This document shows, one piece after another, positions 50,212 through 59,897 of a DNA stretch of 64,000 bases. The DNA is taken from positions 81,611 to 145,610 of the forward strand of contig DXZS01000004.1 of assembly GCA_019419505.1 (NCBI GenBank). Direction: 5' to 3'. Made by a program: the position numbers and the translations under genes. The notes below the pieces were generated by a model. It saw only the letters and a list, made by a program, of their open reading frames with translations, had not been told where the DNA came from and searched no databases. Source of the DNA: Collinsella sp. GTDB lineage: Bacteria > Actinomycetota > Coriobacteriia > Coriobacteriales > Coriobacteriaceae. Positions within the stretch are counted from its first letter, which is position 1; every line of letters starts with the position of its first letter.

Positions 50212-51252
50212 TTGGTTCGACGTGGCTCGCATCCGCGACTTTCGGTGATCCTTGTGGTAGAAGGTTCGCCCAGCTATGCGATGCGTGCGCTCGAGAGTAT
50301 CCAGAACCAAGATCTCTACGATTTGCAGATTGTCGTTGCCTGCCGCGATGCTGCGCCCGGTGTGCGCCATTCGCTTCAAGTTGCTGCCGACAGGGACATC
50401 CATATTGATTTGATTGACGTCGAGGACGCGAAGCGCGGCGCTTGTCTTCGTGCCGGTTTTGATGCCTCGCGCGGCTCTCAAATCATCGCTATGAACGCCG
50501 ATGAGTGGTTTGCTCCGCAGTCCCTTTCCAAGATGGTCGATACCGCGTGCGATACTGCGGCAGACATAGTGTTCCCCACGGTGTCGCTCGACCGCTATGA
50601 TGCACATCGAGAGCGCCATTCGCGCGTCTTGGATGCTGCCTCTATTGCCATAGAAGACGAGTCTTCTATGGTGACTGGGCTGCCCCAGTTGATTTTGGGC
50701 GGCCTAGTCGCTCAGACCTCTGGCGTGATGTATAGCCGTCCGCTGTTTGAGGCATGCCTGTCGCGCGGCAAGGCGTACCGTACGGTTGAGTTTATGGCAT
50801 ATGCGCTCTCGCAGGCACGATGCGTGTCCGGCCTCGGCGATGCTTGTTTCCACGCGGCGGCACCTAAGCTTACAGATGCCTTTGATCCCACCATGTATGC
50901 CAGGGTATCCGATGACACCCGAGCGCTCGACGAGCTTGCGGACTCACTCTCGGAAGCAGATAGCGGTGGTCGGCTCAAGCTGGCAAGCCAAAAGTTCTAC
51001 TTTGCCGGACTGGTCGCCTGCATCGAGAATTTGTGTCTGAGCCCGCACGGGGTGTCGTCAATCGAGCGTTCCGCCCGCATGCGTGATATGCTCGATGCGC
51101 CTCGAACCCGTCAGATGGTCGCCGCGCTCAAGGACAACCATCGGGGACTCGGTCTGTTGTTTAGGCCGATTGCCAGCGCCAAGCCCGCGCGCTGCGTGAT
51201 GTGTACGCATCTGGCAGCTTTTCTTAACCGGACGGGCGCAAAAACCGCCTAA
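50212..51252 (+). CDS. Glycosyltransferase family 2-like protein
   Basis: The 346-residue product begins with a GT-A fold pattern (LSVILVVEGSPSYAMRALES, IQNQDLYDLQIVVACRD, then RGACLRAGFDASRGSQIIAM) and a MNADEWF segment in place of the D-x-D motif. No membrane segments are seen. The second half is not recognised and the sugar substrate is unknown; the atypical metal motif leaves activity uncertain. The start is TTG at 50212 with GAGAGGACGG upstream. Confidence 0.75.
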   Translation: MVRRGSHPRLSVILVVEGSPSYAMRALESIQNQDLYDLQIVVACRDAAPGVRHSLQVAADRDIHIDLIDVEDAKRGACLRAGFDASRGSQIIAMNADEWFAPQSLSKMVDTACDTAADIVFPTVSLDRYDAHRERHSRVLDAASIAIEDESSMVTGLPQLILGGLVAQTSGVMYSRPLFEACLSRGKAYRTVEFMAYALSQARCVSGLGDACFHAAAPKLTDAFDPTMYARVSDDTRALDELADSLSEADSGGRLKLASQKFYFAGLVACIENLCLSPHGVSSIERSARMRDMLDAPRTRQMVAALKDNHRGLGLLFRPIASAKPARCVMCTHLAAFLNRTGAKTA

Positions 51253-51336
51253 ACGGCTCATTACGAAACAAACTTGCATAGAATTGTTTCGAAATGCGTT
51301 CTTATACACAAAAGCCTTCAAATAGCGTTAAACTAT

Positions 51337-51351
51337 TCAATCACTGATTGA
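51337..51351 (+). promoter_or_regulatory. Palindrome in front of argR
   Basis: TCAATCA-C-TGATTGA is a perfect 7-1-7 inverted repeat. It lies just after TTAAACT (51329-51335), a possible -10 box, and 33 bases before the argR start. It may be an operator for autoregulation, although it does not match the usual ARG box closely. Confidence 0.45.
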
Positions 51352-51384
51352 TTGTCTCCGCCATCTTTTGGAGAGAGGGTTTGT

Positions 51385-51822
51385 ATGGCTAAAAAACGCA
51401 ATGGGCGCCAGGATGCCATTAGAGATATTGTGCGCAATAAGGACGTCCGCACGCAGCGCGTGCTGGTCGATGAGCTCCGTGCTATGGGCTTTGATTGCAC
51501 GCAGGCGACTGTCTCTCGCGATATTGCCGATATGGGGCTGCGTAAGCTCCCTGAGGGCATCTATGTTCTGGCAGAGGACCTACATCTGCAGCGTATGGTT
51601 TCCGAGCTCGTAACGGGCGTTTTGCGTACCGATAATCTGGTTATGATCAAGGCTCAGCCTGGCACGGCTTCCGGCATCGCCGCCGCCGTTGATGCGGCAG
51701 AGTTGCCCGATGTGCTTGGCTCGCTTGCCGGCAACGATACGATTTTGGTTATTGCCCAGACGGCCGAGGACGGCGAGCGTCTCGAGGCGCTGATCAATAA
51801 GCTGAGCAATTCTCGCAAGTAG
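51385..51822 (+). CDS. argR: Arginine repressor ArgR/AhrC
   Basis: The 145-residue product has an N-terminal winged helix (DELRAMGFDCTQATVSRDIA, residues 28-47) and a C-terminal trimerisation and arginine-binding domain with PGTASGIAAAVDAAELPDVLG. It regulates arginine metabolism in other bacteria; no arg genes are in this window. GGAGAGAGGG lies upstream of the ATG at 51385, so upstream in-frame codons are not used. Confidence 0.94.
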   Translation: MAKKRNGRQDAIRDIVRNKDVRTQRVLVDELRAMGFDCTQATVSRDIADMGLRKLPEGIYVLAEDLHLQRMVSELVTGVLRTDNLVMIKAQPGTASGIAAAVDAAELPDVLGSLAGNDTILVIAQTAEDGERLEALINKLSNSRK

Positions 51823-51871
51823 GCGTGCGGGCCGTGCGCTCGGCACTGTGCGCGCTGACATCGTGGCTTGT

Positions 51872-51906
51872 AAGGGGTATCGACGTTGGTCGGTACCCCC
51901 TTTTTG
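51872..51906 (+). terminator. Terminator after argR
   Basis: GGGGTATCGAC (51874-51884) pairs with GTCGGTACCCC (51889-51899), followed by CTTTTTG. Confidence 0.9.
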
Positions 51907-51944
51907 TTTGCCGGTATAAAGACCGCCCACCAGGTCGCTTTAAA

Positions 51945-51983
51945 CTAAAAGACCCCCGAGCAGTTTAATAAGCTGCTCGGGGG
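51945..51983 (-). terminator. Terminator of the penicillin-binding protein gene
   Basis: CCCCCGAGCAG (51953-51963) and CTGCTCGGGGG (51973-51983) form an 11-bp stem. Read on the minus strand it is followed by TCTTTTAGTTT, as expected after the leftward gene. Confidence 0.9.
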
Positions 51984-52009
51984 CCTTGTTGCTTATGGCC
52001 GGATGATTT

Positions 52010-54208
52010 CTAGCCGACCGTATCGTCAGGCGTGGGGGAGGGGTCGGGAGTGGGCGTAGGCGTAGGCGTGCCGCCATCGCCGCCGGTCGAACCACCAGTG
52101 GAGCCGCCCGTCGAGCCGCCGGTCGTACCGGTGCCGCCGGTGGTGTCGCCGCCCGTGGTCTCGGTGGTCGTGGTCGTCGTGGTAGTTGTTGTGGTGGTTT
52201 CCTCTTCGTCCTCGTCCTCGTCCTCGTCCTTGTCGTCGTTCTCCGTCTTCTTGGCGTTGTTGGTGCCGTAGAACTTCCAGACGCTGTTGTTCTTGTAGGT
52301 GGGCGCCGTTCCGGTCGCAAACTCCTCGCGCTCGGTACCGGTCAGAACGGTGTTCATAAACCGCTTAAAGACAGGCAGGTTGGTGCTGTCGCCCAGCAGG
52401 TCCGTGCCGTATTTTTGGATGGGGATCTCGCCCGCGGAATAGCCGGTCCACAGGGCGCACGCCAGCTGCGGGGTATAGCCGCAGAACCACAGGTTGGTGG
52501 TGTTGTCGGTGGTGCCCGTCTTGCCGGCATAGGGCTGGTTGACGCTTAGGGCACCGGCGGCGCCCGTACCGCCGCCCTGCATGACGCCGGACAGGACATC
52601 GGTGACCGCGGCGGCCTCGCCCTCGGTAAGCACCTGTGAGGGATTGTCAGTGTGCTGGTACAGCACCGAGCCGGTACGAGAGTCAATCTCGGTGATGGCG
52701 ATCGGCTGGCGATAGTAGCCGCCATTGGCAAACGTCGCGTAGGCGGCGGCCATCTCGAGCGGCGAGATCGAGCCGGTGCCGAGCGTCATGACGGGAACGT
52801 CCTCGATGTTGTCCTTGGCGGGATCGATGCCGAGCTTTTTGACGAGCGAGATGATCTTGCTGTTGCCGACGGCTTCCGCCACCTGGATGTAGCCGGTGTT
52901 GGAGGAGTATGCCGTCGCCTGCTTAAGCGTGATGTTGCCATAGCTATGGTTGGCGTAGTTTTGGACCTCGGTCGTGGTGCCCTTGGCCTTGAGCGGCGAG
53001 TTGCAGTTGAGGGTGACGTTGGGGTTCATGCCGTTTTGGATGGCAGTTGCCAGCGTAAAGGCCTTAAAGGTGGAGCCGACAGGACGCTTGGCCGTGGCAT
53101 GGTTTACGTGGTTCTCGTCGGCGTTGTAGTCGTAGCCGCCCACCATGCACTTGATGTAGCCGGTCTTGGGGTCGACGACGACCATGCCCATGTCCAGGCC
53201 GTCAAGTGAGAGCGTGTCGAGCTGCTGGCGGACGGCATTCTCTGCCACCTGCTGCATCGTGGGGTCGATGGTGGTCTTGACGGTCAGGCCGCCCTTAAAG
53301 AGCACGTCGGTCGAGAACTCCTGCTCCAGCAGCTGCTTAACATAGGCGACAAAGTAGGGCTGCGAGTATACGTCGACGCCGCTGCCCGAAATCTCGGTCA
53401 CGTTGAGGGTGATGGGCTCGGCCTGTGCGGCATCGTGTTCCTCCTGCGTGATGTGGCCCAGGCGCAACATGTTGTCGAGGACCTTGTTGCGACGGGACAG
53501 CGCCAGGTCGGGGTTGACCGTGGGGTCGTACTGCGAGGGCGAGTTGGGAAGGCCAATCAACAGCGCGGCTTCGCTCAGGGTGAGGTCGGCGGCGCTCTTG
53601 GATAGGTAGGTCTCGGCGGCGGCCTCGATACCGTAGGCGCCGTGGCCGTAATAGATGGTGTTGAGGTACATCATGAGGATCTCGTCTTTGGAGTACATAT
53701 CCTCCATCTTGACGGCGATGTAGGCCTCGCGCACCTTACGCTCGATGGTCGAGTCGAACTGCTCCTCCTGCAGGATGGTGTTGCGCACCAGCTGCTGGGT
53801 GATAGTCGAGGCACCTTCGTGCCCGCCGCCGAGGGTTGCCACCGCAGCGCGCGCGATACCCCACAGGTCGATACCGCCGTGCTCGTAGAAGCGCTCGTCC
53901 TCGACGTCAACGGTGCCCTGCAGCACGTAGGGGGAGACCTCGTCCTTGGTGATGGACTTGCGGTTTTGCGTGTAGAAGCTTGCGATCTTGTTGCCGTTGC
54001 AGTCGACGATCTCGGTGGGCTCGCTCACCAGATACGCGTTGGCGTCGGTGTAGTCGGGCAGATCGGACAGCCAGCGGTTGACGTTGCCGACCATGCCGAT
54101 GCCAAATGCCACGCCCGCGATAAGCAAAAAGCCCAAAAACGAGAGCAGGATTATGGGCAGAGCATGCGTCTTTGAACGGCTGCGTCCCTGTCGTTGGCGA
54201 GGACCCAT
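52010..54208 (-). CDS. Class A penicillin-binding protein
   Basis: This bifunctional enzyme polymerises and cross-links peptidoglycan outside the membrane. The 732-residue product has a basic N-terminus, one membrane helix at about residues 16-38, and a GT51 glycosyltransferase domain (EDERFYEHGG near 100, STITQQLVRN). The transpeptidase domain has STFK at 379-382, SSN at 434-436 and KTG at 563-565. The end is a low-complexity tail: an Asp/Glu block, a run of threonines, then Gly/Thr/Ser repeats and a Pro/Thr segment. GGAGGT precedes the ATG at 54208. Confidence 0.95.
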   Translation of the reverse strand: MGPRQRQGRSRSKTHALPIILLSFLGFLLIAGVAFGIGMVGNVNRWLSDLPDYTDANAYLVSEPTEIVDCNGNKIASFYTQNRKSITKDEVSPYVLQGTVDVEDERFYEHGGIDLWGIARAAVATLGGGHEGASTITQQLVRNTILQEEQFDSTIERKVREAYIAVKMEDMYSKDEILMMYLNTIYYGHGAYGIEAAAETYLSKSAADLTLSEAALLIGLPNSPSQYDPTVNPDLALSRRNKVLDNMLRLGHITQEEHDAAQAEPITLNVTEISGSGVDVYSQPYFVAYVKQLLEQEFSTDVLFKGGLTVKTTIDPTMQQVAENAVRQQLDTLSLDGLDMGMVVVDPKTGYIKCMVGGYDYNADENHVNHATAKRPVGSTFKAFTLATAIQNGMNPNVTLNCNSPLKAKGTTTEVQNYANHSYGNITLKQATAYSSNTGYIQVAEAVGNSKIISLVKKLGIDPAKDNIEDVPVMTLGTGSISPLEMAAAYATFANGGYYRQPIAITEIDSRTGSVLYQHTDNPSQVLTEGEAAAVTDVLSGVMQGGGTGAAGALSVNQPYAGKTGTTDNTTNLWFCGYTPQLACALWTGYSAGEIPIQKYGTDLLGDSTNLPVFKRFMNTVLTGTEREEFATGTAPTYKNNSVWKFYGTNNAKKTENDDKDEDEDEDEEETTTTTTTTTTTTETTGGDTTGGTGTTGGSTGGSTGGSTGGDGGTPTPTPTPDPSPTPDDTVG

Positions 54209-54370
54209 ATATTGACCTCCAGGTATGTCGTGCCGGACGGTGGATGTGCCGTCGGGGCAGGATGGACATAAGTTATTACACGATAAACCAAACGGGGCGC
54301 GCGAGGCCTCGTGTATGCTGGAAGACGGCATTTTTCAGAGTGAATGCATACCTTGGTAAGGAGTTTGTCG

Positions 54371-56329
54371 ATGGCGATTCGGACGATGGGGCCGAGCGGA
54401 CAATACGAGACTGGATTGGATGCTGCCGGTGCGGCGCTGCCCGAGCTGCTGGCGCCGGCGGGCGGGCTCGACCAGATGCTTGCGGCCATCGCCGCGGGCG
54501 CCGATGCCATCTATGCGGGGTTGGGCGGCTTTAACGCCCGTGTGAGTGCGCACGGTTTTACCGACGACGAGTTTGCACGCGGCTGCGCCGTGGCGCATGC
54601 CCATGGCGTGCGTGTGTACGTAACGCTCAACGTGTTCGTGTTTGACGATGAGTTGTCCGACGCGGTGGCGTTGGGAGCTCATGCACTGGAGTTGGGCGCC
54701 GATGCTCTGATTGTCGCCGATGCCGGGTTGGCCTGCGCGCTGCGCGCGGCGATTCCCGGGGTCGAGATTCACCTGTCCACGCAGACGGGCGCTCATAGCG
54801 AGAGCGCCGTGCGGCTTGCCGCCGATGAGCTTGGGGTCGAGCGCGTGACGACGGCACGCGAGCTGGCGGTCGACGAGATTGCGGCGCTATGTGCCACGGG
54901 CGTGCCCATCGAGGTATTCTGCCACGGTGCGATTTGCATCGGCTATTCGGGGGCGTGCGAGTTCTCGGCCCTGCGGCGTGGGCGCTCGGCGATGCGCGGC
55001 GACTGCACGCAGCCGTGCCGTTTGGCGTACGACCTGGTGGACGAGGCTGGACAGAGCGTTGTCGCCGTCGAGGGAGATCGCCTGCTGTGCCCGCGCGACT
55101 ATCTGGGTATTGCGCATCTGCCCGAGCTTGTAGATGCCGGCGTGGCGTCGCTCAAGATCGAGGGGCGCATGAAGAACCCTGATTACGTATTCAACGTGGT
55201 GCGGGTGTGGCGCCGGGCACTCGATATGCTGTGCGACGGCGCGTGGGACCCCGGTGCCGTGGAAGAGCTCGAGCGCGAGCTGGGAAGGTCGTTTAACCGT
55301 GGGTTTACCGATGCGTACCTGCGAGGACGTTCGGGTGCCGAGCTTATGAGCTTTGAGCGTGCGATCAACCAAGGTGTGCGCGTGGGACGCCTGGTGGCCG
55401 TTGGCCACGAAGAGGTGACCGTTGAGCTCGATGCCGCCGTGGCGGCGGGTGACACGCTCGAGATTCGGTTCTATCCGGGTGCCGACGCGCGTCCCGATGT
55501 GCCCAAGCGCTGGCCGCAGGTGCCCTGTCCGGTGGATGCCGCGGCGGGGGAGCGCGTCGTCGTGCATTGCAAGCGTAAGGTGGACACGGGCTGCGAGGTG
55601 TACCTGATTCGCAGCGCCGGCGTGTTGGATCAGACGGCGGCGGTGTTGGAGCGCATGCGGGCCGAGGCGGATGCGATTGCGCCCGTTGCGCGTGCCGTTG
55701 AGGTGCTGCCCTTTGAGGGCGTTACGGTGGATGGCGGTGCGTCGACGGAGTTGGTGGAGTGCGCGGTTCCCGCTCGCATGGTTTTTGCTTGGCAGCTGAT
55801 GGATGCCGACCCGCGCGGAGAACTCGATTTGTCCGACGCTGTTGTGGTGCTTGACGAGGTGTGCCGCACGGGTGACGCTGACTGGACCCGCTCACTGATG
55901 CAGCGTGCCGGGCGCGTTGTCTGCCGCAACCTGGGACAGGTGGTGATCGCTCGCGAGCTGGGCGTGACGTTTGATGTGGCGGCGCCAGTGTTTTGCGCCA
56001 ACCGGGCCACGCTTGTCTGGCTGCGTGGGCTTGGTGCGGGGCGGGTGTACTTGCCGGCCGAGTTGCTCGGCAATGATGCGGAGCGTATTGCCGAACTGGC
56101 TGCTGAACCCGGCGTCTTGGGTCCGGTCGACGCCGACCGTCCCGAGCTTATGGTGTGCGAGCACTGCCTGCTGACCGCCGAGGGCGTCTGCGCCACCGAT
56201 GCGACGGGGCAGGTCCATTGTCGTGACTGCTCTCGTCGTCAGCAAACGCGCTATTTAGTTGAACATGACGGTACGCGTCTGCCGATCGCCGTTGACGCGT
56301 GCGGCAGGACGAGGATTTTCCTGTCGTAG
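54371..56329 (+). CDS. U32 family protein (RlhA-like), short form
   Basis: The 652-residue product has the U32 start LPELLAPAGGLDQMLAAIAA, FCHGAICIGYSGACEFS, and RGDCTQPCRLAYDLVDE with the conserved cysteines, and a C-terminal MVCEHCLLTAEGVC ... CRDC region that may complete an iron-sulfur site. RlhA of E. coli has a similar length. A role in rRNA or tRNA hydroxylation is therefore likely, and old protease annotations are doubtful. AAGGAG fits the ATG at 54371. It is divergent from the penicillin-binding protein gene and ends 96 bases before tyrS. Confidence 0.88.
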   Translation: MAIRTMGPSGQYETGLDAAGAALPELLAPAGGLDQMLAAIAAGADAIYAGLGGFNARVSAHGFTDDEFARGCAVAHAHGVRVYVTLNVFVFDDELSDAVALGAHALELGADALIVADAGLACALRAAIPGVEIHLSTQTGAHSESAVRLAADELGVERVTTARELAVDEIAALCATGVPIEVFCHGAICIGYSGACEFSALRRGRSAMRGDCTQPCRLAYDLVDEAGQSVVAVEGDRLLCPRDYLGIAHLPELVDAGVASLKIEGRMKNPDYVFNVVRVWRRALDMLCDGAWDPGAVEELERELGRSFNRGFTDAYLRGRSGAELMSFERAINQGVRVGRLVAVGHEEVTVELDAAVAAGDTLEIRFYPGADARPDVPKRWPQVPCPVDAAAGERVVVHCKRKVDTGCEVYLIRSAGVLDQTAAVLERMRAEADAIAPVARAVEVLPFEGVTVDGGASTELVECAVPARMVFAWQLMDADPRGELDLSDAVVVLDEVCRTGDADWTRSLMQRAGRVVCRNLGQVVIARELGVTFDVAAPVFCANRATLVWLRGLGAGRVYLPAELLGNDAERIAELAAEPGVLGPVDADRPELMVCEHCLLTAEGVCATDATGQVHCRDCSRRQQTRYLVEHDGTRLPIAVDACGRTRIFLS

Positions 56330-56425
56330 GTGCCGCGTCGCGTCAGTTTGTTATCATATGAGAGTTTATGGACTTCCAGCACCGCCGTATCCGGCGAGGG
56401 TGCTATAGCAAAAGGAGGATACCCA

Positions 56426-57637
56426 ATGCTGTCTGTCGACGAGCAAATGCGTATCATCACCTCGGGCGCCGCGCAGATCGTCCCCGAGGCCGACCTTCGC
56501 AAGAAGCTTGAGAAGGGCGAGCCCCTCAACATCAAGCTCGGCGTCGATCCCACCAGCCCCGACCTGCACTTGGGACATGCCGTGCCCCTGCGCAAGATGC
56601 GTCAGTTCCAGGACCTGGGCCACAACGTCACCCTTATCATCGGTAACGGCACCGCGCTGATCGGCGATCCTTCGGGCAAGAACTCCACGCGTCCGCAGCT
56701 TTCGCAGGAGCAGATCGAGGCCAACGCCGAGACCTACGTGAGCCAGGCCATGAAGATCCTGGATCCCGAGAAGACCACCATCGTGCACAACGGCGACTGG
56801 ATCCTTTCGATGGACCTGGCCGGCCTGCTGCAGGTGTGCTCCAAGTTCACCGTCGCCCGCATCCTTGAGCGCGATGACTTTACCAAGCGCTACCAGTCTC
56901 AGACGCCGATCGCCCTGCATGAGTTCCTGTATCCCGTGATGCAGGCCTTCGACTCCGTGCAGATCAAGGCCGACGTGGAGATGGGCGGCACCGATCAGCT
57001 CTTCAACCTGCTCGCCGGCCGTGAGCTCATGGAGAAGATGGGCATGGAGCCCCAGATCGCGCTCACCATGCCGCTGCTCGAGGGCACCGATGGCGTGCGC
57101 AAGATGTCCAAGTCCTACGGCAACTACATCGGCCTGACCGACGCCCCCAAGGATATGTTCGGCAAGACCATGTCCATCCCCGATGAGATGATCGGCAAGT
57201 ACTATCGTCTGGCCAGCTCGCTCACCCCTGCAGAGGTCGACAAGATCGACGCTGCCCTGGCCGATGGTTCTGCCGACCCCTACGAGCTCAAGCGCGCTCT
57301 GGGCCGCGACCTGTGCGACACCTACCACGGCGCCGGTGCCGGCGACGAGGCTCAGGCCGAGTTCGACCGCGTGTTCAAGGAGGGCCAGCTCGCCGACTTC
57401 CCCGAGAAGCACGTTGAGCTGACTGTTAACGACGAGGGCCAGATCTACCTCGCCGGCCTGCTCAAGGACCTGGGTCTTTCGGCGAGCGCCGGCCAGGCTC
57501 GTCGCGATATCGACGGCGGCGGCGTCAAGATCAATGGCAAGGCCGTGGCTCCCAAGAGCTACAACATCGATCCGAGCGCCCTCAAGCTGGGCGACACCCT
57601 CTCCGTGGGCAAGCGCAAGGGCTTCAAGCTTATTTAG
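56426..57637 (+). CDS. tyrS: Tyrosyl-tRNA synthetase
   Basis: The 403-residue product is a class I synthetase with HLGH at residues 48-51 and KMSKS at 226-230, and ends with an S4 RNA-binding domain (SASAGQARRDIDGGGVKING). HLGH and the overall pattern fit the TyrZ-like subgroup. AAAGGAGG precedes the ATG at 56426. The 96-base leader is too short for a T-box. Confidence 0.95.
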   Translation: MLSVDEQMRIITSGAAQIVPEADLRKKLEKGEPLNIKLGVDPTSPDLHLGHAVPLRKMRQFQDLGHNVTLIIGNGTALIGDPSGKNSTRPQLSQEQIEANAETYVSQAMKILDPEKTTIVHNGDWILSMDLAGLLQVCSKFTVARILERDDFTKRYQSQTPIALHEFLYPVMQAFDSVQIKADVEMGGTDQLFNLLAGRELMEKMGMEPQIALTMPLLEGTDGVRKMSKSYGNYIGLTDAPKDMFGKTMSIPDEMIGKYYRLASSLTPAEVDKIDAALADGSADPYELKRALGRDLCDTYHGAGAGDEAQAEFDRVFKEGQLADFPEKHVELTVNDEGQIYLAGLLKDLGLSASAGQARRDIDGGGVKINGKAVAPKSYNIDPSALKLGDTLSVGKRKGFKLI

Positions 57638-57640
57638 TTA

Positions 57641-57813
57641 CGCGGTTTTACCAAACCGCGTAACCGGTCGACGCTGCAAACCCGCCAGCGCGGCAATCTG
57701 CCTTTCAACTTCGGCGGCATGACCTTTTGGGTTCCGCCGTTCTACCGAACGGCGGACCGGCCGACGCTGTGCGGGCCGCATTTGGACAATCTGACGTTCA
57801 ACTTCAAGGGCGC
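57641..57813. repeat. 93-bp tandem duplication after tyrS
   Basis: Two related units start near 57641 and 57734. Each begins with a hairpin (CGCGGTTTTACCAAACCGCG, or CCGCCGTTCTACCGAACGGC), continues with ACCGG(T/C)CGACGCTG and, 93 bases apart, AATCTG followed by TTCAACTTC. The hairpin stems differ but stay paired, so structure is conserved. No gene is seen in 57638-58076. Confidence 0.7.
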
Positions 57814-57840
57814 GACCAGAAGGTCAGCGCCCTTTCGTTT
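57806..57840 (+). terminator. Terminator of tyrS
   Basis: GGGCGCGACC (57808-57817) pairs with GGTCAGCGCCC (57822-57832, one bulge) with an AGAA loop, followed by TTTCGTTT. Confidence 0.8.
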
Positions 57841-57922
57841 CACGTCACATTGCCTCAAATGCGGCCCGCTCGCTGACTTTGGCAAAACATCGGCGTTTTC
57901 GTTGTCCCCAATGACTACCGAA

Positions 57923-57988
57923 CGAGGGTGGATAATCTTCCGTTTTTGGCCTGTGTGCAGGCTCAAAGTGGGAGATTATCCGCCCTCG
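57923..57988 (+). promoter_or_regulatory. Hairpin and promoter region in front of ade
   Basis: CGAGGGTGGATAATCT (57923-57938) pairs at 15 of 16 positions with AGATTATCCGCCCTCG (57973-57988). A GCATACAAT element (58000-58008) downstream could be an extended -10 box. It does not fit the purine riboswitch pattern. Confidence 0.45.
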
Positions 57989-58076
57989 TCATTTGGTTGG
58001 CATACAATGGCTATTGGTTTGCTGCGGTGAAGGCCTGTCCGCTCCGTAGCTGTTTTCTACGGTTAAAGGAGAATGT

Positions 58077-59897
58077 ATGTCCGTTGAGGTCATGAGGTCT
58101 GTGATCGATGCTGCCGAGGGGCGCGTGCCCGTCGACACGCTGTTTGCCAATGCGCAGATTGTCGACGTGTACGGTCAGCGCGTGGCGCCCGGTAGCGTTG
58201 CCGTCAAGGACGGTCTGATCGTCGGCGTGCTCTACGATGGTCGCGACGATGCCGCTGGCACCTACGAGGCAACTGAGGTCATCGACTGCCAGGGTCGCTA
58301 TCTCGCTCCTGGTTTTATTGACGGGCATCTGCATATTGAGTCCTCGAACATCCGCCCCGCCGAGTATGCGCGCATGGCGGCGACGCGCGGTACCACCACC
58401 GCCATTGCCGACAGCCACGAGATTGCCAATGTTGCCGGTCTCGACGGCTTGCGCTTTATGATCGAGGACGGCCGCCGCGCACCCATCTCCATCAAGTACA
58501 TGATGCCTTCGTGCGTGCCCGCGCTGCCCGACGAGCAGGCCGGTGCCGTTATTTCGGCTGCCGATATGCAGGCGTTTTTTGCCGAGCATCCGGGCGATGT
58601 CTTTGGCCTGGGCGAAATGATGAACCTTCCGGGCGTTTTTATGGCCGATCCCGAGACCTGTGCTCGCATCGATGCCGCTAACCAGACGCCGTCCAAGCAA
58701 GTCGACGGTCATGCGCCGCTCGTTGCCGGCAAGGACCTCAATGCCTATGCCGCGGCGGGTATTATCGCCGACCACGAGTCGACGATTCCCGAGGAGGCGC
58801 TCGATAAACTGTCCCGCGGCATGTATGTGATGCTGCGCGAAGGTACGTGTAGCCACGACTTGGCCAACCTGTCGCCGATGCTGCTAGAGAATCCCGCGCG
58901 CGCCCGCCGCTGCTGCTTCGCGACCGACGACCGCGCCCCTTCCGATGCGCTTGCGACCGGCATGATCGACAATGCCTGCCGCGCGGCTATCGAGGCCGGC
59001 ATCGACCCCGTGGTCGCTATCTCTATGGCGTCCCTCTCCACGGCCGAGGCGTTTGGCCTGGACCACGGTTGCCGCGACCCACACGAGCTGCGTGGTGCGA
59101 TTGCCCCGGGCAAGCGTGCCGACCTGCTGGTGCTCAATGACCTGACGTTTGCCACGGCTCCGCATCGCGTGTATGCCGCCGGCGCGCTCGTGGCACAGGA
59201 CGGCACTTTTGTGGGCGAGATTGCACCCGAGATGGCCGAGGTCGCGGCCCTTGCCGATGAGCTACGCGCCTCCGTTAAGCTGCCGAAGCTTTCGCTCGAC
59301 GTATTCGACTATGCCTTTAAGCCGGGCGAGGCCGTGATTGACGTGGTGCCGGGCAAGGCCATCACGGGCATGGTTCGCCCCAAGAACACCGAGGGCCTGC
59401 GCCGCATTATGCTGATTGAGCGCCATGGCCGCGGCGTGTCGCTGCAGGCCGAGGGCGCCGACGGCGACGGCCCCGCTGGCCTGGGCCTGGTCGGCAAGCA
59501 TATCGGTCGCGGCTGGGTGCGCGGCTTTACCATCACCGGTGGCGCCATTGCCTCCACGATCGGCCACGACTCGCACAACGTGTGCGTGGTGGGCGACAAT
59601 GCGGCGGATATGATGGCTGCCGTTGAGGCCGTGGGCCAGGGCGGCCACGTGCTGGTGCGCAACGGCGAGGTCGTGGCGCGCATTCCGCTGGCGCTCGGCG
59701 GCCTGATGAGCGAGGGCGCTGCCGAAGACGTTGCGGCGCAGCACGACGACTTTATGGTCAAGGCGCGCGCCATGGGTATTGAGCCGCCGCTCGACCCCAT
59801 CATGGGCATCATCTTCCTGCCCCTGCCGGTGATCCCGACGCTTCGCATCCGCCCCGAGGGCATGTTCGACGTCACGACCTTCACCTACGCCGACTAG
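58077..59897 (+). CDS. ade: Adenine deaminase
   Basis: Adenine deaminase converts adenine to hypoxanthine and ammonia in the cytosol. The 606-residue product has the metal motif DGHLHIESSNIRPAEYA, DSHEIANVAGLDG, HAPLVAGKDLNAY, HESTIPEEAL, and the C-terminal domain with GFTITGGAIASTIGHDSHN. AAAGGAG precedes the ATG. Hypoxanthine from this enzyme could enter the XdhD pathway encoded 35 kb upstream. Its stop codon lies inside an 18-bp intergenic repeat. Confidence 0.96.
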   Translation: MSVEVMRSVIDAAEGRVPVDTLFANAQIVDVYGQRVAPGSVAVKDGLIVGVLYDGRDDAAGTYEATEVIDCQGRYLAPGFIDGHLHIESSNIRPAEYARMAATRGTTTAIADSHEIANVAGLDGLRFMIEDGRRAPISIKYMMPSCVPALPDEQAGAVISAADMQAFFAEHPGDVFGLGEMMNLPGVFMADPETCARIDAANQTPSKQVDGHAPLVAGKDLNAYAAAGIIADHESTIPEEALDKLSRGMYVMLREGTCSHDLANLSPMLLENPARARRCCFATDDRAPSDALATGMIDNACRAAIEAGIDPVVAISMASLSTAEAFGLDHGCRDPHELRGAIAPGKRADLLVLNDLTFATAPHRVYAAGALVAQDGTFVGEIAPEMAEVAALADELRASVKLPKLSLDVFDYAFKPGEAVIDVVPGKAITGMVRPKNTEGLRRIMLIERHGRGVSLQAEGADGDGPAGLGLVGKHIGRGWVRGFTITGGAIASTIGHDSHNVCVVGDNAADMMAAVEAVGQGGHVLVRNGEVVARIPLALGGLMSEGAAEDVAAQHDDFMVKARAMGIEPPLDPIMGIIFLPLPVIPTLRIRPEGMFDVTTFTYAD

